From a bacterium (GTDB taxonomy: Bacteria > UBA9089 > CG2-30-40-21 > SBAY01): DNA of 21,265 nucleotides. This document shows positions 14,219-20,762 of the stretch, piece by piece. The notes beneath the pieces are model-generated. The model saw only the letters and a list, made by a program, of their open reading frames with translations. It did not search any database and had not been told where the DNA came from. The stretch lies in the NCBI GenBank assembly GCA_040757115.1, contig JBFLYA010000050.1, positions 1-21,265 of the forward strand. Direction: 5' to 3'. Made by a program: the position numbers and the translations under genes. How positions within the stretch are numbered: position 1 is the first letter of the stretch; the number at the start of each line of letters is the position of its first letter.

Positions 14219-15688
14219 ATGACTTATGATGTCGGAGAAAAAACTAAAAGAAGTATTTTTTGGGTAACTTCTGGTCGAATATGCAATTATATAATTGAAT
14301 TTGTTGGTGGGGTAATAGTCGCCCGGATTCTATTTCCTCAAGATTTTGGGATTATGGCAATTGCCATGATTTTTATTCACTTCGCACAACGATTGGGTGA
14401 ATTTGGTTTTAATGTCGCCTTAATTCAAAAAGAAAAAATTACACAGGACCACATTTTTACAATATTTATGATTAATTTTGGGATGGGAACCATCTTATGC
14501 CTTTCTCTGGTCGGAACTTCTCCTTTTATTGGGAAGTTCTACGATAATGACCTGGTAGGAAAGGTATTGGCTGTTGTTTCCATAGAGTTTATCTTGAGAG
14601 GTTTAGCAAGCACTCCTGTGGCATTGTTGCAGAGGGAACTCAAATATGGTCAACATTCTGCAATTTCTTTGATAAGTATAATTTTATCAACCGGAGTAAC
14701 TATTCTATTAGCCTTAGCTAATTTTGAAATCTGGAGTCTTGTATTTGGCAGATTAGCTGCAAGTGTTGCGGAAATTATTAGTATTATGATTATAACTAAA
14801 TGGATTCCAAAATTTAGGTATAAACATTGGGCAATGAAAGAAATGTTTTCTTTTGGTATATGGATGTTTTTGAGGGCTCAACTTGCTTATTTCCTTAGAA
14901 ATATAGACTATCTTATTATTAGTAAAAGGCTGGGCGTTGTCCCGTTAGGTTTTTATGAAAGAGGAAATAACCTGGTCATTGCCTCTCAAAGACTAATTGG
15001 CATAGGTGTTCAGCAGGTAAGTTTTTCTTCGTTTTCCCGAATTCAAAAAGATAGTGAACTTTTGAAAAATACCTTTCAGAAAATATTAACAGGGCTCTCC
15101 CTCTATAACTATTCTATTTTAATAGGGATGTTTTTAGTTGCTCCTTCATTTATTCCTGTAGTCTATGGGGAAAAATGGATACCAACAATTTTACCTCTTC
15201 AAATTCTATGTTTCTCTGGTATCCCTCGCTCTTTAGAATTTTTAAGTAACTCATTTGCTACGGCCAAAGGAGACTTGAAAAAATTTACAGGAGTCCTGGC
15301 GATTCATTTTATCTTTTTATCTATCGCCTGTTTTATAGGGAGTTTTTATGGTATCATTGGAGTGGCTATTGGTGTAACTATCTCAAGCGTTTTCGTCTAT
15401 ATTCTTCTATTTAATTTCCTGATGCATCTTGGTGGGTTTAAATTAATGGATATTCTGTCACCGCAAATCCCTGCCTTAACCTATATTAGTATTATGGTAT
15501 TAGGGGTAAAATCATGGGAATTAATGATGAAAAACCTCTGGCAAATACAATCATTCCCTATGCTTATTTCCTCTATCCTTGTAGGAGGGATATTATATTT
15601 TGGCGCTTTATTTACGATAAGATTTAAACAGACGGAATTTTTAAGGCTGGAATTAATGACCAGGATTAAATCAGTTCTTAAAAGGTAA
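14219..15688 (+). CDS. Oligosaccharide flippase, MOP superfamily (WzxC-like)
   Basis: A 489-residue, highly hydrophobic protein with about twelve or more membrane segments. The N-terminus has the Polysacc_synt look (TKRSIFWVTSGRICNYIIEF, then VIVARILFPQDFGIMAIAM and EFGFNVALIQ), typical of WzxC-like flippases that move lipid-linked glycans across the inner membrane. AAAGGA ends eight bases before the ATG, and the preceding gene ends 14 bp away. The stop codon TAA at 15686-15688 is contributed by the first bases of the inserted element at 15685 (GTAAC...), so the C-terminus has been set by that insertion. No glycosyltransferases are in the window, so the transported glycan cannot be named. Confidence 0.9.
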   Translation: MTYDVGEKTKRSIFWVTSGRICNYIIEFVGGVIVARILFPQDFGIMAIAMIFIHFAQRLGEFGFNVALIQKEKITQDHIFTIFMINFGMGTILCLSLVGTSPFIGKFYDNDLVGKVLAVVSIEFILRGLASTPVALLQRELKYGQHSAISLISIILSTGVTILLALANFEIWSLVFGRLAASVAEIISIMIITKWIPKFRYKHWAMKEMFSFGIWMFLRAQLAYFLRNIDYLIISKRLGVVPLGFYERGNNLVIASQRLIGIGVQQVSFSSFSRIQKDSELLKNTFQKILTGLSLYNYSILIGMFLVAPSFIPVVYGEKWIPTILPLQILCFSGIPRSLEFLSNSFATAKGDLKKFTGVLAIHFIFLSIACFIGSFYGIIGVAIGVTISSVFVYILLFNFLMHLGGFKLMDILSPQIPALTYISIMVLGVKSWELMMKNLWQIQSFPMLISSILVGGILYFGALFTIRFKQTEFLRLELMTRIKSVLKR

Positions 15689-16177
15689 CTATTCACCCTG
15701 TAGGAAAGTAGGAGAGTAGGGAAGTAGGAAAGGGAAAGAAAATGAATGAGAAGTTAGATGATTTTAGACAACTTGTAGTATGGCAAAAAAGCCATCATTT
15801 AGTGATAAGAATATACGAAATAACCAAAAACTTCCCAACTGAAGAAAAATATGGATTGGTGCAACAGATGTGCCCAGCGGCTGTTTCTATTCCAGCAAAT
15901 ATTGCAGAAGGTTTTAAGAAACAAGGCATAAAGAATAAGTTAAATGCCTATAATATAAGCCAAGGATCTCTTGAAGAACTAAGGTATTATCTAATTCTAT
16001 CTAAAGATCTTAATTATCTGCCAGATTTTCAATCCATTTGGGATATATCTGAAGAAGTGAGTAGGATGCTTATAGGTTTAATCAAATCAATTAAGAGTAA
16101 AATAGTATGAAGTATTTTCCCCTCTTCCTACTTCCTACTTTCCTACTTCCTACTTGCTTGGTATGCTGAATAGTTAC
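15685..16177 (+). mobile_element. GTAACYRTTCA-end cassette carrying a four-helix-bundle gene (E1)
   Basis: GTAACTATTCA (15685-15695) and its exact complement TGAATAGTTAC (16167-16177) bound a 493-bp unit. Inside each end is a tandem array of GTAGGAA-like units: purine-rich at 15700-15734 and its pyrimidine-rich complement at 16119-16157. The only gene is the four-helix-bundle protein at 15742-16110. The Shine-Dalgarno AAAGGG of that gene lies in the left array and could be hidden by pairing with the right array. The unit splits the flippase-ACP gap. No clear target duplication is visible. Confidence 0.8.
15742..16110 (+). CDS. Four-helix-bundle protein (S23 / 23S rRNA intervening-sequence family)
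   Basis: A 122-residue, all-helical protein with the family pattern FRQLVVWQKSHHLVIRIYEI, FPTEEKYGLVQQM, AAVSIPANIAEG, then GSLEELRYYLILSKDL. This is the S23/IVS family first seen in intervening sequences of 23S rRNA genes and now found widely; its function is unclear. Related proteins such as Avd work with diversity-generating retroelements, but no reverse transcriptase or template repeat is present here. The gene is cargo of the element at 15685-16177. AAAGGG (15729-15734) precedes the ATG by seven bases. It is clearly different in sequence from the family member at 20825. Confidence 0.9.
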   Translation: MNEKLDDFRQLVVWQKSHHLVIRIYEITKNFPTEEKYGLVQQMCPAAVSIPANIAEGFKKQGIKNKLNAYNISQGSLEELRYYLILSKDLNYLPDFQSIWDISEEVSRMLIGLIKSIKSKIV

Positions 16178-16207
16178 TTATAAAGTAAGTAATCGGTTAA
16201 ATGGTAG

Positions 16208-16239
16208 CTGGTAACTAATTACCATTCACCAGTTACCAG
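16208..16239 (+). promoter_or_regulatory. Hairpin in the leader of the ACP gene
   Basis: CTGGTAACT (16208-16216) and AGTTACCAG (16231-16239) are perfect 9-bp inverted arms around a 14-base loop; a further GTTACC follows. It ends 12 bases before the AAGGAGG of the ACP gene. It could be a repeat remnant related to the GTAAC-ended elements, or a leader structure. No promoter is evident between the E1 element and the ACP gene. Confidence 0.5.
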
Positions 16240-16263
16240 TTACCAAAAATAAGGAGGCTTTGG

Positions 16264-16509
16264 ATGGAGATTGAAGGAGCAATTAGAAAATTTATCGAGG
16301 ATGACCTTTTAGAAGACTCAATGACTGAATTAAGTAATAATGATTCATTATTAGAAAAAGGCATCATCGATTCATTTAATATGGTCAAACTACTTACATT
16401 TATTGAATCTACATTTTCACTTAAAATTGACGATGAAGAACTTATGCCAGAAAACTTTGACTCAATATCAGCCATTGCAAATTTTGTTAAAAATAAGAGA
16501 CAAGAATGA
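16264..16509 (+). CDS. Acyl carrier protein
   Basis: An 81-residue acidic helical protein with an acyl/peptidyl carrier fold. The phosphopantetheine attachment serine is Ser37 in EKGIIDSFNMVKLLTFIE, where most carriers have DSL and this one has DSF. The acidic helix II that partner enzymes dock on and the C-terminal SISAIANFV are as expected. AAGGAGG (16251-16257) lies six bases before the ATG. Its stop overlaps the start of the LarA-like gene (ATGA, 16506-16509), so the two are translated together. It is a dedicated carrier rather than the housekeeping fatty-acid ACP, judged by the non-standard motif and by the absence of fab genes around it. Confidence 0.85.
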   Translation: MEIEGAIRKFIEDDLLEDSMTELSNNDSLLEKGIIDSFNMVKLLTFIESTFSLKIDDEELMPENFDSISAIANFVKNKRQE

Positions 16510-17717
16510 AAAATATATCTATTCCTTTTAAAGCCTGGTATGGAGATGAGCAATTTATCCTTGAATTCCCGGATAACTGGGAAATTCAGGAATATAATAT
16601 GGTAGATGCACCTCCAATACCCATTAATGAAATAGAAAAGGCATTTTATAATCCCATCGGTAGTAAAAGAATAAGCGAATTAGTCAGAGGCAAAACTACA
16701 GCCGCTATTGCTGTTGAGGATATGACAAGACCTTCTCCACTTGAGGATATTCTCCAATTAATCTTAAAAGAACTAAAAATAGGTGGGATAGAGGATAAAA
16801 ATATAAAAATAATTATTAGCACAGGCGGGCATAGACCGTTACTCCAGGATGATTTAATCAAAAAATTAGGCAGGGAAATAGTTAAGAGATGTGATATTTA
16901 TAATCATAATCCATTCGAAAATCTTTCAACTCTCCATGGTATCCGAATTAATAGATTCTTTCTTGAGGCAGAATTTAAAATTGTCGTCGGCAGTGTCATT
17001 CCACATCCATTTGCCGGGTTTAGTGGTGGGGCAAAGATAGTCTCGCCGGGATTAACAGGTATAGAGTGGTTAGTTAGAAGTCATAAGTCTGTTCTTATGG
17101 GATTGAAAGGTAGTATTGGGGTAGTTGAAGGGAATAAATTTCGGGCGGAATTAGAACAGATTGCTAAAAATATTGGCGTGGATATTGGGATTAATATTGT
17201 TCCTAATTCTAAAAGACAAATAGCAAAGGTAGTAGCAGGAGATATTGTTGAGGCACATCGCGAGGCAGTAAGATTTGCCCGCGAGATTTATATGACAAAA
17301 ATCCCTCATCAGGCAGATGTTGTTATCCTCAATGCCTATCCAAAGGATACAGAATTGTTACAATCAGAAAATGCCTTTGATTTCTATCGCTCGGCTAATG
17401 ATTCTATAATAAAACAAAATGGCGTAGTCATTTTAATAAGTGCCTGTAGTCTGGGTAGAGGTTACCATGCATTATTTGAACCAGGAATGCAATTATATAG
17501 ACTGCCAGGCAAGAAAAGATTCCTCGGCGATAAAAGGCTTTTTTTCTTCTCACCTTATATTAATCATCTGGATTTTTGTAAGGTTTTCTGGAGTGATTAT
17601 TTCTTTTTTGATAACTGGCAAAAACTCATTACCGAACTTAAAAAAATATATCCAGATAATTGTCAAATAGCCATTTTCCCTTACAGTTCAATTCAATTAG
17701 CCCAAAATGAAGGATAA
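16506..17717 (+). CDS. LarA-family nickel-pincer racemase/epimerase
   Basis: A 403-residue protein of the lactate racemase LarA family (DUF2088), which uses a nickel-pincer nucleotide cofactor to racemise or epimerise 2-hydroxy acids. The key positions known in LarA are all present with matching spacing: Asp72 and Arg75 (EDMTRPSP), His109 (STGGHRP), His167 (IPHPFAGFSGG), Lys177 (GGAK, the cofactor-linking lysine) and His193 (RSHKS). An active enzyme is therefore likely. The cofactor makers LarB, LarC and LarE are not in the window. The ATGA overlap with an acyl carrier protein is unusual for a lactate racemase and suggests a carrier-bound or lipid-related 2-hydroxyacyl substrate; that is inference. 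The C-terminal region is more divergent. Confidence 0.88.
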   Translation: MKNISIPFKAWYGDEQFILEFPDNWEIQEYNMVDAPPIPINEIEKAFYNPIGSKRISELVRGKTTAAIAVEDMTRPSPLEDILQLILKELKIGGIEDKNIKIIISTGGHRPLLQDDLIKKLGREIVKRCDIYNHNPFENLSTLHGIRINRFFLEAEFKIVVGSVIPHPFAGFSGGAKIVSPGLTGIEWLVRSHKSVLMGLKGSIGVVEGNKFRAELEQIAKNIGVDIGINIVPNSKRQIAKVVAGDIVEAHREAVRFAREIYMTKIPHQADVVILNAYPKDTELLQSENAFDFYRSANDSIIKQNGVVILISACSLGRGYHALFEPGMQLYRLPGKKRFLGDKRLFFFSPYINHLDFCKVFWSDYFFFDNWQKLITELKKIYPDNCQIAIFPYSSIQLAQNEG

Positions 17718-17724
17718 AAAATAA

Positions 17725-17792
17725 GTAACCGTTCAGGTAGTCCTTTACTGCACAGACGCTGTGTCTCTGCGGTGAACAGTTACCTCTTTTTT
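17725..17792. terminator. Bidirectional terminator-like hairpin from a short GTAACYRTTCA unit (E2)
   Basis: GTAACCGTTCA (17725-17735) and TGAACAGTTAC (17773-17783) pair at 10 of 11 positions, with a small inner hairpin CACAG-ACG-CTGTG at 17751-17763. T-runs follow on both strands (TTTTTT at 17787-17792; on the minus strand CTTATTTTTTATCC). It sits exactly between convergent genes, so it can end transcripts from both sides. Its ends match the larger units at 15685 and 19074. Confidence 0.7.
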
Positions 17793-17794
17793 AA

Positions 17795-18568
17795 TTATCC
17801 AGGTAAAGTGAACAAAAGCCATTTAAGAAAATAGATAGATTCGAAATGCGGGACTTCTTTTTCTTCAAGAATCTGATTAGTAAAGAAGAAGGAATCACCG
17901 ATAACGACAAATTTACCCTTGCCATAAGGTAGCTGAACAATAAGGGGGTAGCCGTAGGCACTGCATATCGTTTTAGCATTTTTATCCTCACAGAGGACTG
18001 GCCAACCCTTATAAAATGTTGCCACCTTATTTATACCTTCCATCTCTACCTGGAAATACCCCAGTGGAACATTGGCGAGTTTGAACCCAAAGTTATTCAA
18101 CAGCCTTAAAGAACCACCCTTTTCCTCAAACCCAACAGATAAAATCACAATGCCCCCTTGTTGAAGATATTCTTTAATAATTTCAATCTCTTTTTGGCAA
18201 AATGGTTTAGTTGGGGCTATAAAAATCAAAATATCTCCATTTAATATCTTTTCTCTGGAAAAATCCTTTAACATAAAGGAAAGATAGCCATTACGCATTA
18301 AATTAAGGTGTAATCCCATTATTCCTTGAGGTTTCCAGCTGTCTAATGTATAATATCCCGAATGGGAATTATCGACATAAGCAATATTTCCTTTAGGAAT
18401 TCGGGTTTGATTTCTTTTATTCAATTCAATAGAAACCAGAATAATAATGAGTGATAAAAAGACAAGAGAAATGAGAACAACAGTATTTCTTGAAAATATC
18501 AAGAAAAGGATTAAAGCAATTATTAAAGTAACGACTGGAAGGTAGGGATAATTAATGATTGATTCCAT
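17795..18568 (-). CDS. Membrane-anchored protein with a DUF4350/GATase-like domain
   Basis: A 257-residue protein. Two hydrophobic segments (about residues 9-26 and 29-46) anchor it in the membrane, followed by a soluble domain. That domain has alternating beta strands and helices: ILIFIAPTKPFCQKEIEIIK, then EYLQQGGIVILSVGFEEKGG and later GKGKFVVIGDSFFFTNQIL. This is the pattern of DUF4350-type, glutamine-amidotransferase-like domains that lack the catalytic Cys. Such proteins often accompany membrane ATPase or DUF58 clusters, but none is here. GGAGAC (18575-18580) lies six bases from the ATG. It has its own promoter and faces the LarA-like gene. Function unknown. Confidence 0.75.
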   Translation of the reverse strand: MESIINYPYLPVVTLIIALILFLIFSRNTVVLISLVFLSLIIILVSIELNKRNQTRIPKGNIAYVDNSHSGYYTLDSWKPQGIMGLHLNLMRNGYLSFMLKDFSREKILNGDILIFIAPTKPFCQKEIEIIKEYLQQGGIVILSVGFEEKGGSLRLLNNFGFKLANVPLGYFQVEMEGINKVATFYKGWPVLCEDKNAKTICSAYGYPLIVQLPYGKGKFVVIGDSFFFTNQILEEKEVPHFESIYFLKWLLFTLPG

Positions 18569-18585
18569 TTTTTTGTCTCCTTTTT

Positions 18586-18614
18586 ATTTTACTCTATTTT
18601 CTATTAATTGTCAA
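18586..18614 (-). promoter_or_regulatory. Promoter for the membrane-anchored DUF4350-like gene
   Basis: On the minus strand TTGACA (18614-18609), 17 bp, TAAAAT (18591-18586). The expected start near 18579 is only about 11 nt before the ATG and may fall inside the AAGGAGAC motif. The element at 18631 begins 17 bp upstream of the -35 box, so the promoter was spared. Confidence 0.75.
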
Positions 18615-18630
18615 CCTTTTTATTTGAAAC

Positions 18631-18996
18631 GGGTGCGTGTAAAATTTATGGGTAACTATTTAGCCGTCTGAAGTAACGGTTAAATCAATTGAAAATCACA
18701 AAATTCCAAATCACAAATACCAAATTACAAATAAATTTCAATGACCAAAATTCAAAATTCCAAACAATACAGGAAAAAGATTTTTTCTTCAATTATTGAA
18801 AAATCTAAATAAATTCCTCTCGTTGTCATATAATCTTTGGAATTTGAAACTTATTTGGAAATTGGAATTTGGAATTTATTTGAGATTTGGTGCTTGGAAT
18901 TTGTAATTTTCGCATTGAATTTCATCTATTTCTTTATATCGGCAAAAAGATGAATATTCCTCAATATTTTTTACCCACAAATTTTACATACACCTG
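18631..18996. mobile_element. GGGTGYGTG-end non-autonomous element, second copy, with 8-bp target duplication
   Basis: The left end (18631-18655) is identical over 25 bp to the left end inside coaBC (11576-11600). The right end TTACCCACAAATTTTACATA... (18971-18995) matches 11936-11960 at 24 of 25. Perfect 8-bp direct repeats TTTGAAAC flank it (18623-18630, 18997-19004). In both copies two extra bases follow ACACC before the duplication. The cargo differs: here it is the AT-rich repeat at 18701. No coding capacity is seen. Confidence 0.88.
18701..18910. repeat. AT-rich inverted dispersed repeat, copy 2
   Basis: AAATTCCAAATCACAAATAC... at 18701-18765 matches copy 1 (3680-3744) at 61 of 65 positions. 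The right arm of GGAATTTGGAATTTATTTGA-like units ends near 18910. It lies wholly inside the element at 18631-18996, so it is either cargo or a later insertion. Confidence 0.75.
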
Positions 18997-19015
18997 TTTG
19001 AAACCGAAAAACTGC

Positions 19016-19044
19016 TTGACAATTTCTCAGAGATATGCTACATT
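19016..19044 (+). promoter_or_regulatory. Probable original promoter of the FIST gene
   Basis: TTGACA (19016-19021), 17 bp, TACATT (19039-19044). A small hairpin CTCGA-TGT-TCGAG with a T-run follows at 19057-19073. The only downstream same-strand gene starts at 19615, and the 477-bp unit E3 lies between; without E3 the leader would be under 100 nt. Confidence 0.55.
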
Positions 19045-19073
19045 TTAAAGCAATACTCGATGTTCGAGTTTTT

Positions 19074-19550
19074 GTAACCGTTCAGGATATAACCACAGAG
19101 TCACAGAGAACACAGAGGGAATATATAACCACGAATGAACACAAATACAAAAAGATTTGTAGTGCGAGGCTTTAACCTCGCTTCTGGCAAGCAGGAAAGC
19201 GAACCTAATGGTTTTTGCAAAATTAACTTCCACTTTTCTGGAATACCATAAAATAAATTAAAAATCAAACATCAAAATGTAAAATTACAAATCAAAAATC
19301 AAAATATTCTCCAGCTACTTTGTTAATTTACAAGTATTTTTGCATTTTGCATTGTAATTTTGATATTTGCATTTTGATATTTACATTAAAGTTCTTCTTG
19401 CTATCGCTCTCCCCAAAAGAGGAACCTATTTATGAAAAAGCAATAAGGTTCGCACTACATTTATGGGATGTCAGAGGTTAATTCGTATCCATTTGTGGCT
19501 AATTTCCTTAATTCTCTGTGAACTCTGTGCCTCTGTGGCTGAACGCTTAC
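19074..19550. mobile_element. Nested palindromic unit with GTAACYRTTCA-type ends (E3)
   Basis: GTAACCGTTCA (19074-19084) and TGAACGCTTAC (19540-19550) are inverted ends (10 of 11), flanked by GAGTTTTT (19066-19073) and AAGTTTTT (19551-19558), a 7/8 possible target duplication. Inside, successive inverted pairs nest: CCACAGAGTCACAGAG / CTCTGTGCCTCTGTGG, then ACGAAT...CACAAAT / ATTCGT...ATTTGTGG, then GTAGTGCGA (19159-19167) / TCGCACTAC (19450-19458), then an AT-rich pair at about 19255-19387. A small stem GCGAGG-CCTCGC lies at 19164-19181. No gene is seen. Confidence 0.75.
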
Positions 19551-19614
19551 AAGTTTTTTAAGTGATAGGAATTTGCTTTTGGGGTGTTCTGACTATTCCA
19601 AAAGGAGGTGCCTT

Positions 19615-20724
19615 ATGTATCTTCCGGAAACTGATTCAATAAAGATTGTTGAGGCAATCAGAGGGTTTAATGTCCATGATAAAGAAGTTGCCTTGATTAT
19701 GCTTGGGGAAAAGAATAAGCCTGATGTTGACCAGATGATTGCCAGTCTTAATGAAATGGGTATTGAGTTTTTGGGCGGGGTATTTCCTGGGATAATCTAT
19801 GGTGACAAAAGCTATGAGCAAGGAGCGGTGGTAAGTGTTTTGCCTGCAGTAAAAACCCCTTACCTCATCAAAGGGTTTAATCAACAAAAGATTCAACTCC
19901 CGGAGCTGGGTCAAGAAGTCGAAGGATGCACAGCGATTGTTCTAATAGATGGACTGACCTCAAATATTGCCTTTTTCCTTTGTGAGCTTTTCAATCGGCT
20001 GGGTCAGACGGTTCATTATTTTGGAGGCGGGGCTGGGTCATTAAGTTTGAAACAGGCACCTTGCCTTTTTACCAGAGGAGGGTTTGTTCAGGATGCCGCG
20101 GTGATTACCTTTGTCCAACTAAAAAGCAATCTGGGGGTTCGGCATGGTTGGGAAAAAGTAATGACTCCCTTTGTCGCCACCAAAACCAATAAAAATGTTA
20201 TCTCTGAATTGAACTGGAAAAATGCCCTTCAGGCCTATCGGGAAGTAGTCGAGGCTGATTCAGGCAAGAAGTTATCTGAGAAAGATTTCTACTCCCTGAG
20301 TATGTCATATCCATTTGGGATGTTCAAGGAGAATGCTGAGGATATTGTCCGTGACCCGATTGCCACAAATGAAAAAGGAGAGTTAATCTGTGTTGGTGAA
20401 GTCCCACAAAATAGTGTTTTGAGTATTTTGAGAGGAAACAAGGCATCTTTGATTCAAGCCGCTGGTCAGGCGGCAAGTGATTGTCAAAATCTTGTAGGAG
20501 AAAAGGTATCTCATTGTTTAGTTGCTGATTGTATCTCAAGGGCACTTTTCTTAGGAGAGGATTTTGAAAAGGAATTGGCATTGGTGAAACAAAAGATTGC
20601 CACTATAAATGATAAGTGTATGCCAGAAGGTATGTTGACTCTGGGCGAAATAGCCTCTTATGGAGAAAGATTTCTTGAGTTTTTTAACAAAACTATTGTT
20701 GTGGCACTCTTACAGAAATTCTAA
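19615..20724 (+). CDS. FIST N/C sensor-domain protein
   Basis: A 369-residue cytosolic protein with FIST_N followed by FIST_C. The N half has VALIMLGEKNKPDVDQMIAS, GIEFLGGVFPGIIYG, VLIDGLTSNIAFFL and the glycine-rich HYFGGGAGSLS. The C half has VRHGWEKVMTPF, the SYPFGMF segment, LSILRGN and LVADCISRALFLG. FIST domains are proposed sensors of small ligands, possibly amino acids, often coupled to signalling proteins; none is adjacent here. The start is ATG 19615: AAAGGAGGTG (19601-19610), a perfect 10-base match to the 16S anti-Shine-Dalgarno, lies four bases upstream. An in-frame TTG at 19573 is not needed. It is probably transcribed from the distant promoter at 19016 across E3. Confidence 0.88.
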   Translation: MYLPETDSIKIVEAIRGFNVHDKEVALIMLGEKNKPDVDQMIASLNEMGIEFLGGVFPGIIYGDKSYEQGAVVSVLPAVKTPYLIKGFNQQKIQLPELGQEVEGCTAIVLIDGLTSNIAFFLCELFNRLGQTVHYFGGGAGSLSLKQAPCLFTRGGFVQDAAVITFVQLKSNLGVRHGWEKVMTPFVATKTNKNVISELNWKNALQAYREVVEADSGKKLSEKDFYSLSMSYPFGMFKENAEDIVRDPIATNEKGELICVGEVPQNSVLSILRGNKASLIQAAGQAASDCQNLVGEKVSHCLVADCISRALFLGEDFEKELALVKQKIATINDKCMPEGMLTLGEIASYGERFLEFFNKTIVVALLQKF

Positions 20725-20762
20725 TTTATTTACACCTTAACTCTTTACGCCCTGGCAAGAAA

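Noticed and set aside
15700-15734. Tandem GTAGGAA-like units as a replication or partition iteron
   Set aside because: The complementary array at 16119-16157 and the element ends make a stem of a mobile unit more likely, and no Rep or Par gene is nearby.
15742-16110. Avd protein of a diversity-generating retroelement
   Set aside because: The fold family is shared, but no reverse transcriptase, template repeat or variable gene is visible in the window.
18701-18910. CRISPR array in the periodic AT-rich AAATTCC/CAAATTAC tracts
   Set aside because: Units are short, variable and arranged as inverted arms; there are no regular repeats with unique spacers and no cas genes.
19573-19614. TTG start extending the FIST gene by 14 residues
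   Set aside because: A perfect AAAGGAGGTG lies four bases before ATG 19615; the extension lies over the ribosome binding site and repeat-like DNA.
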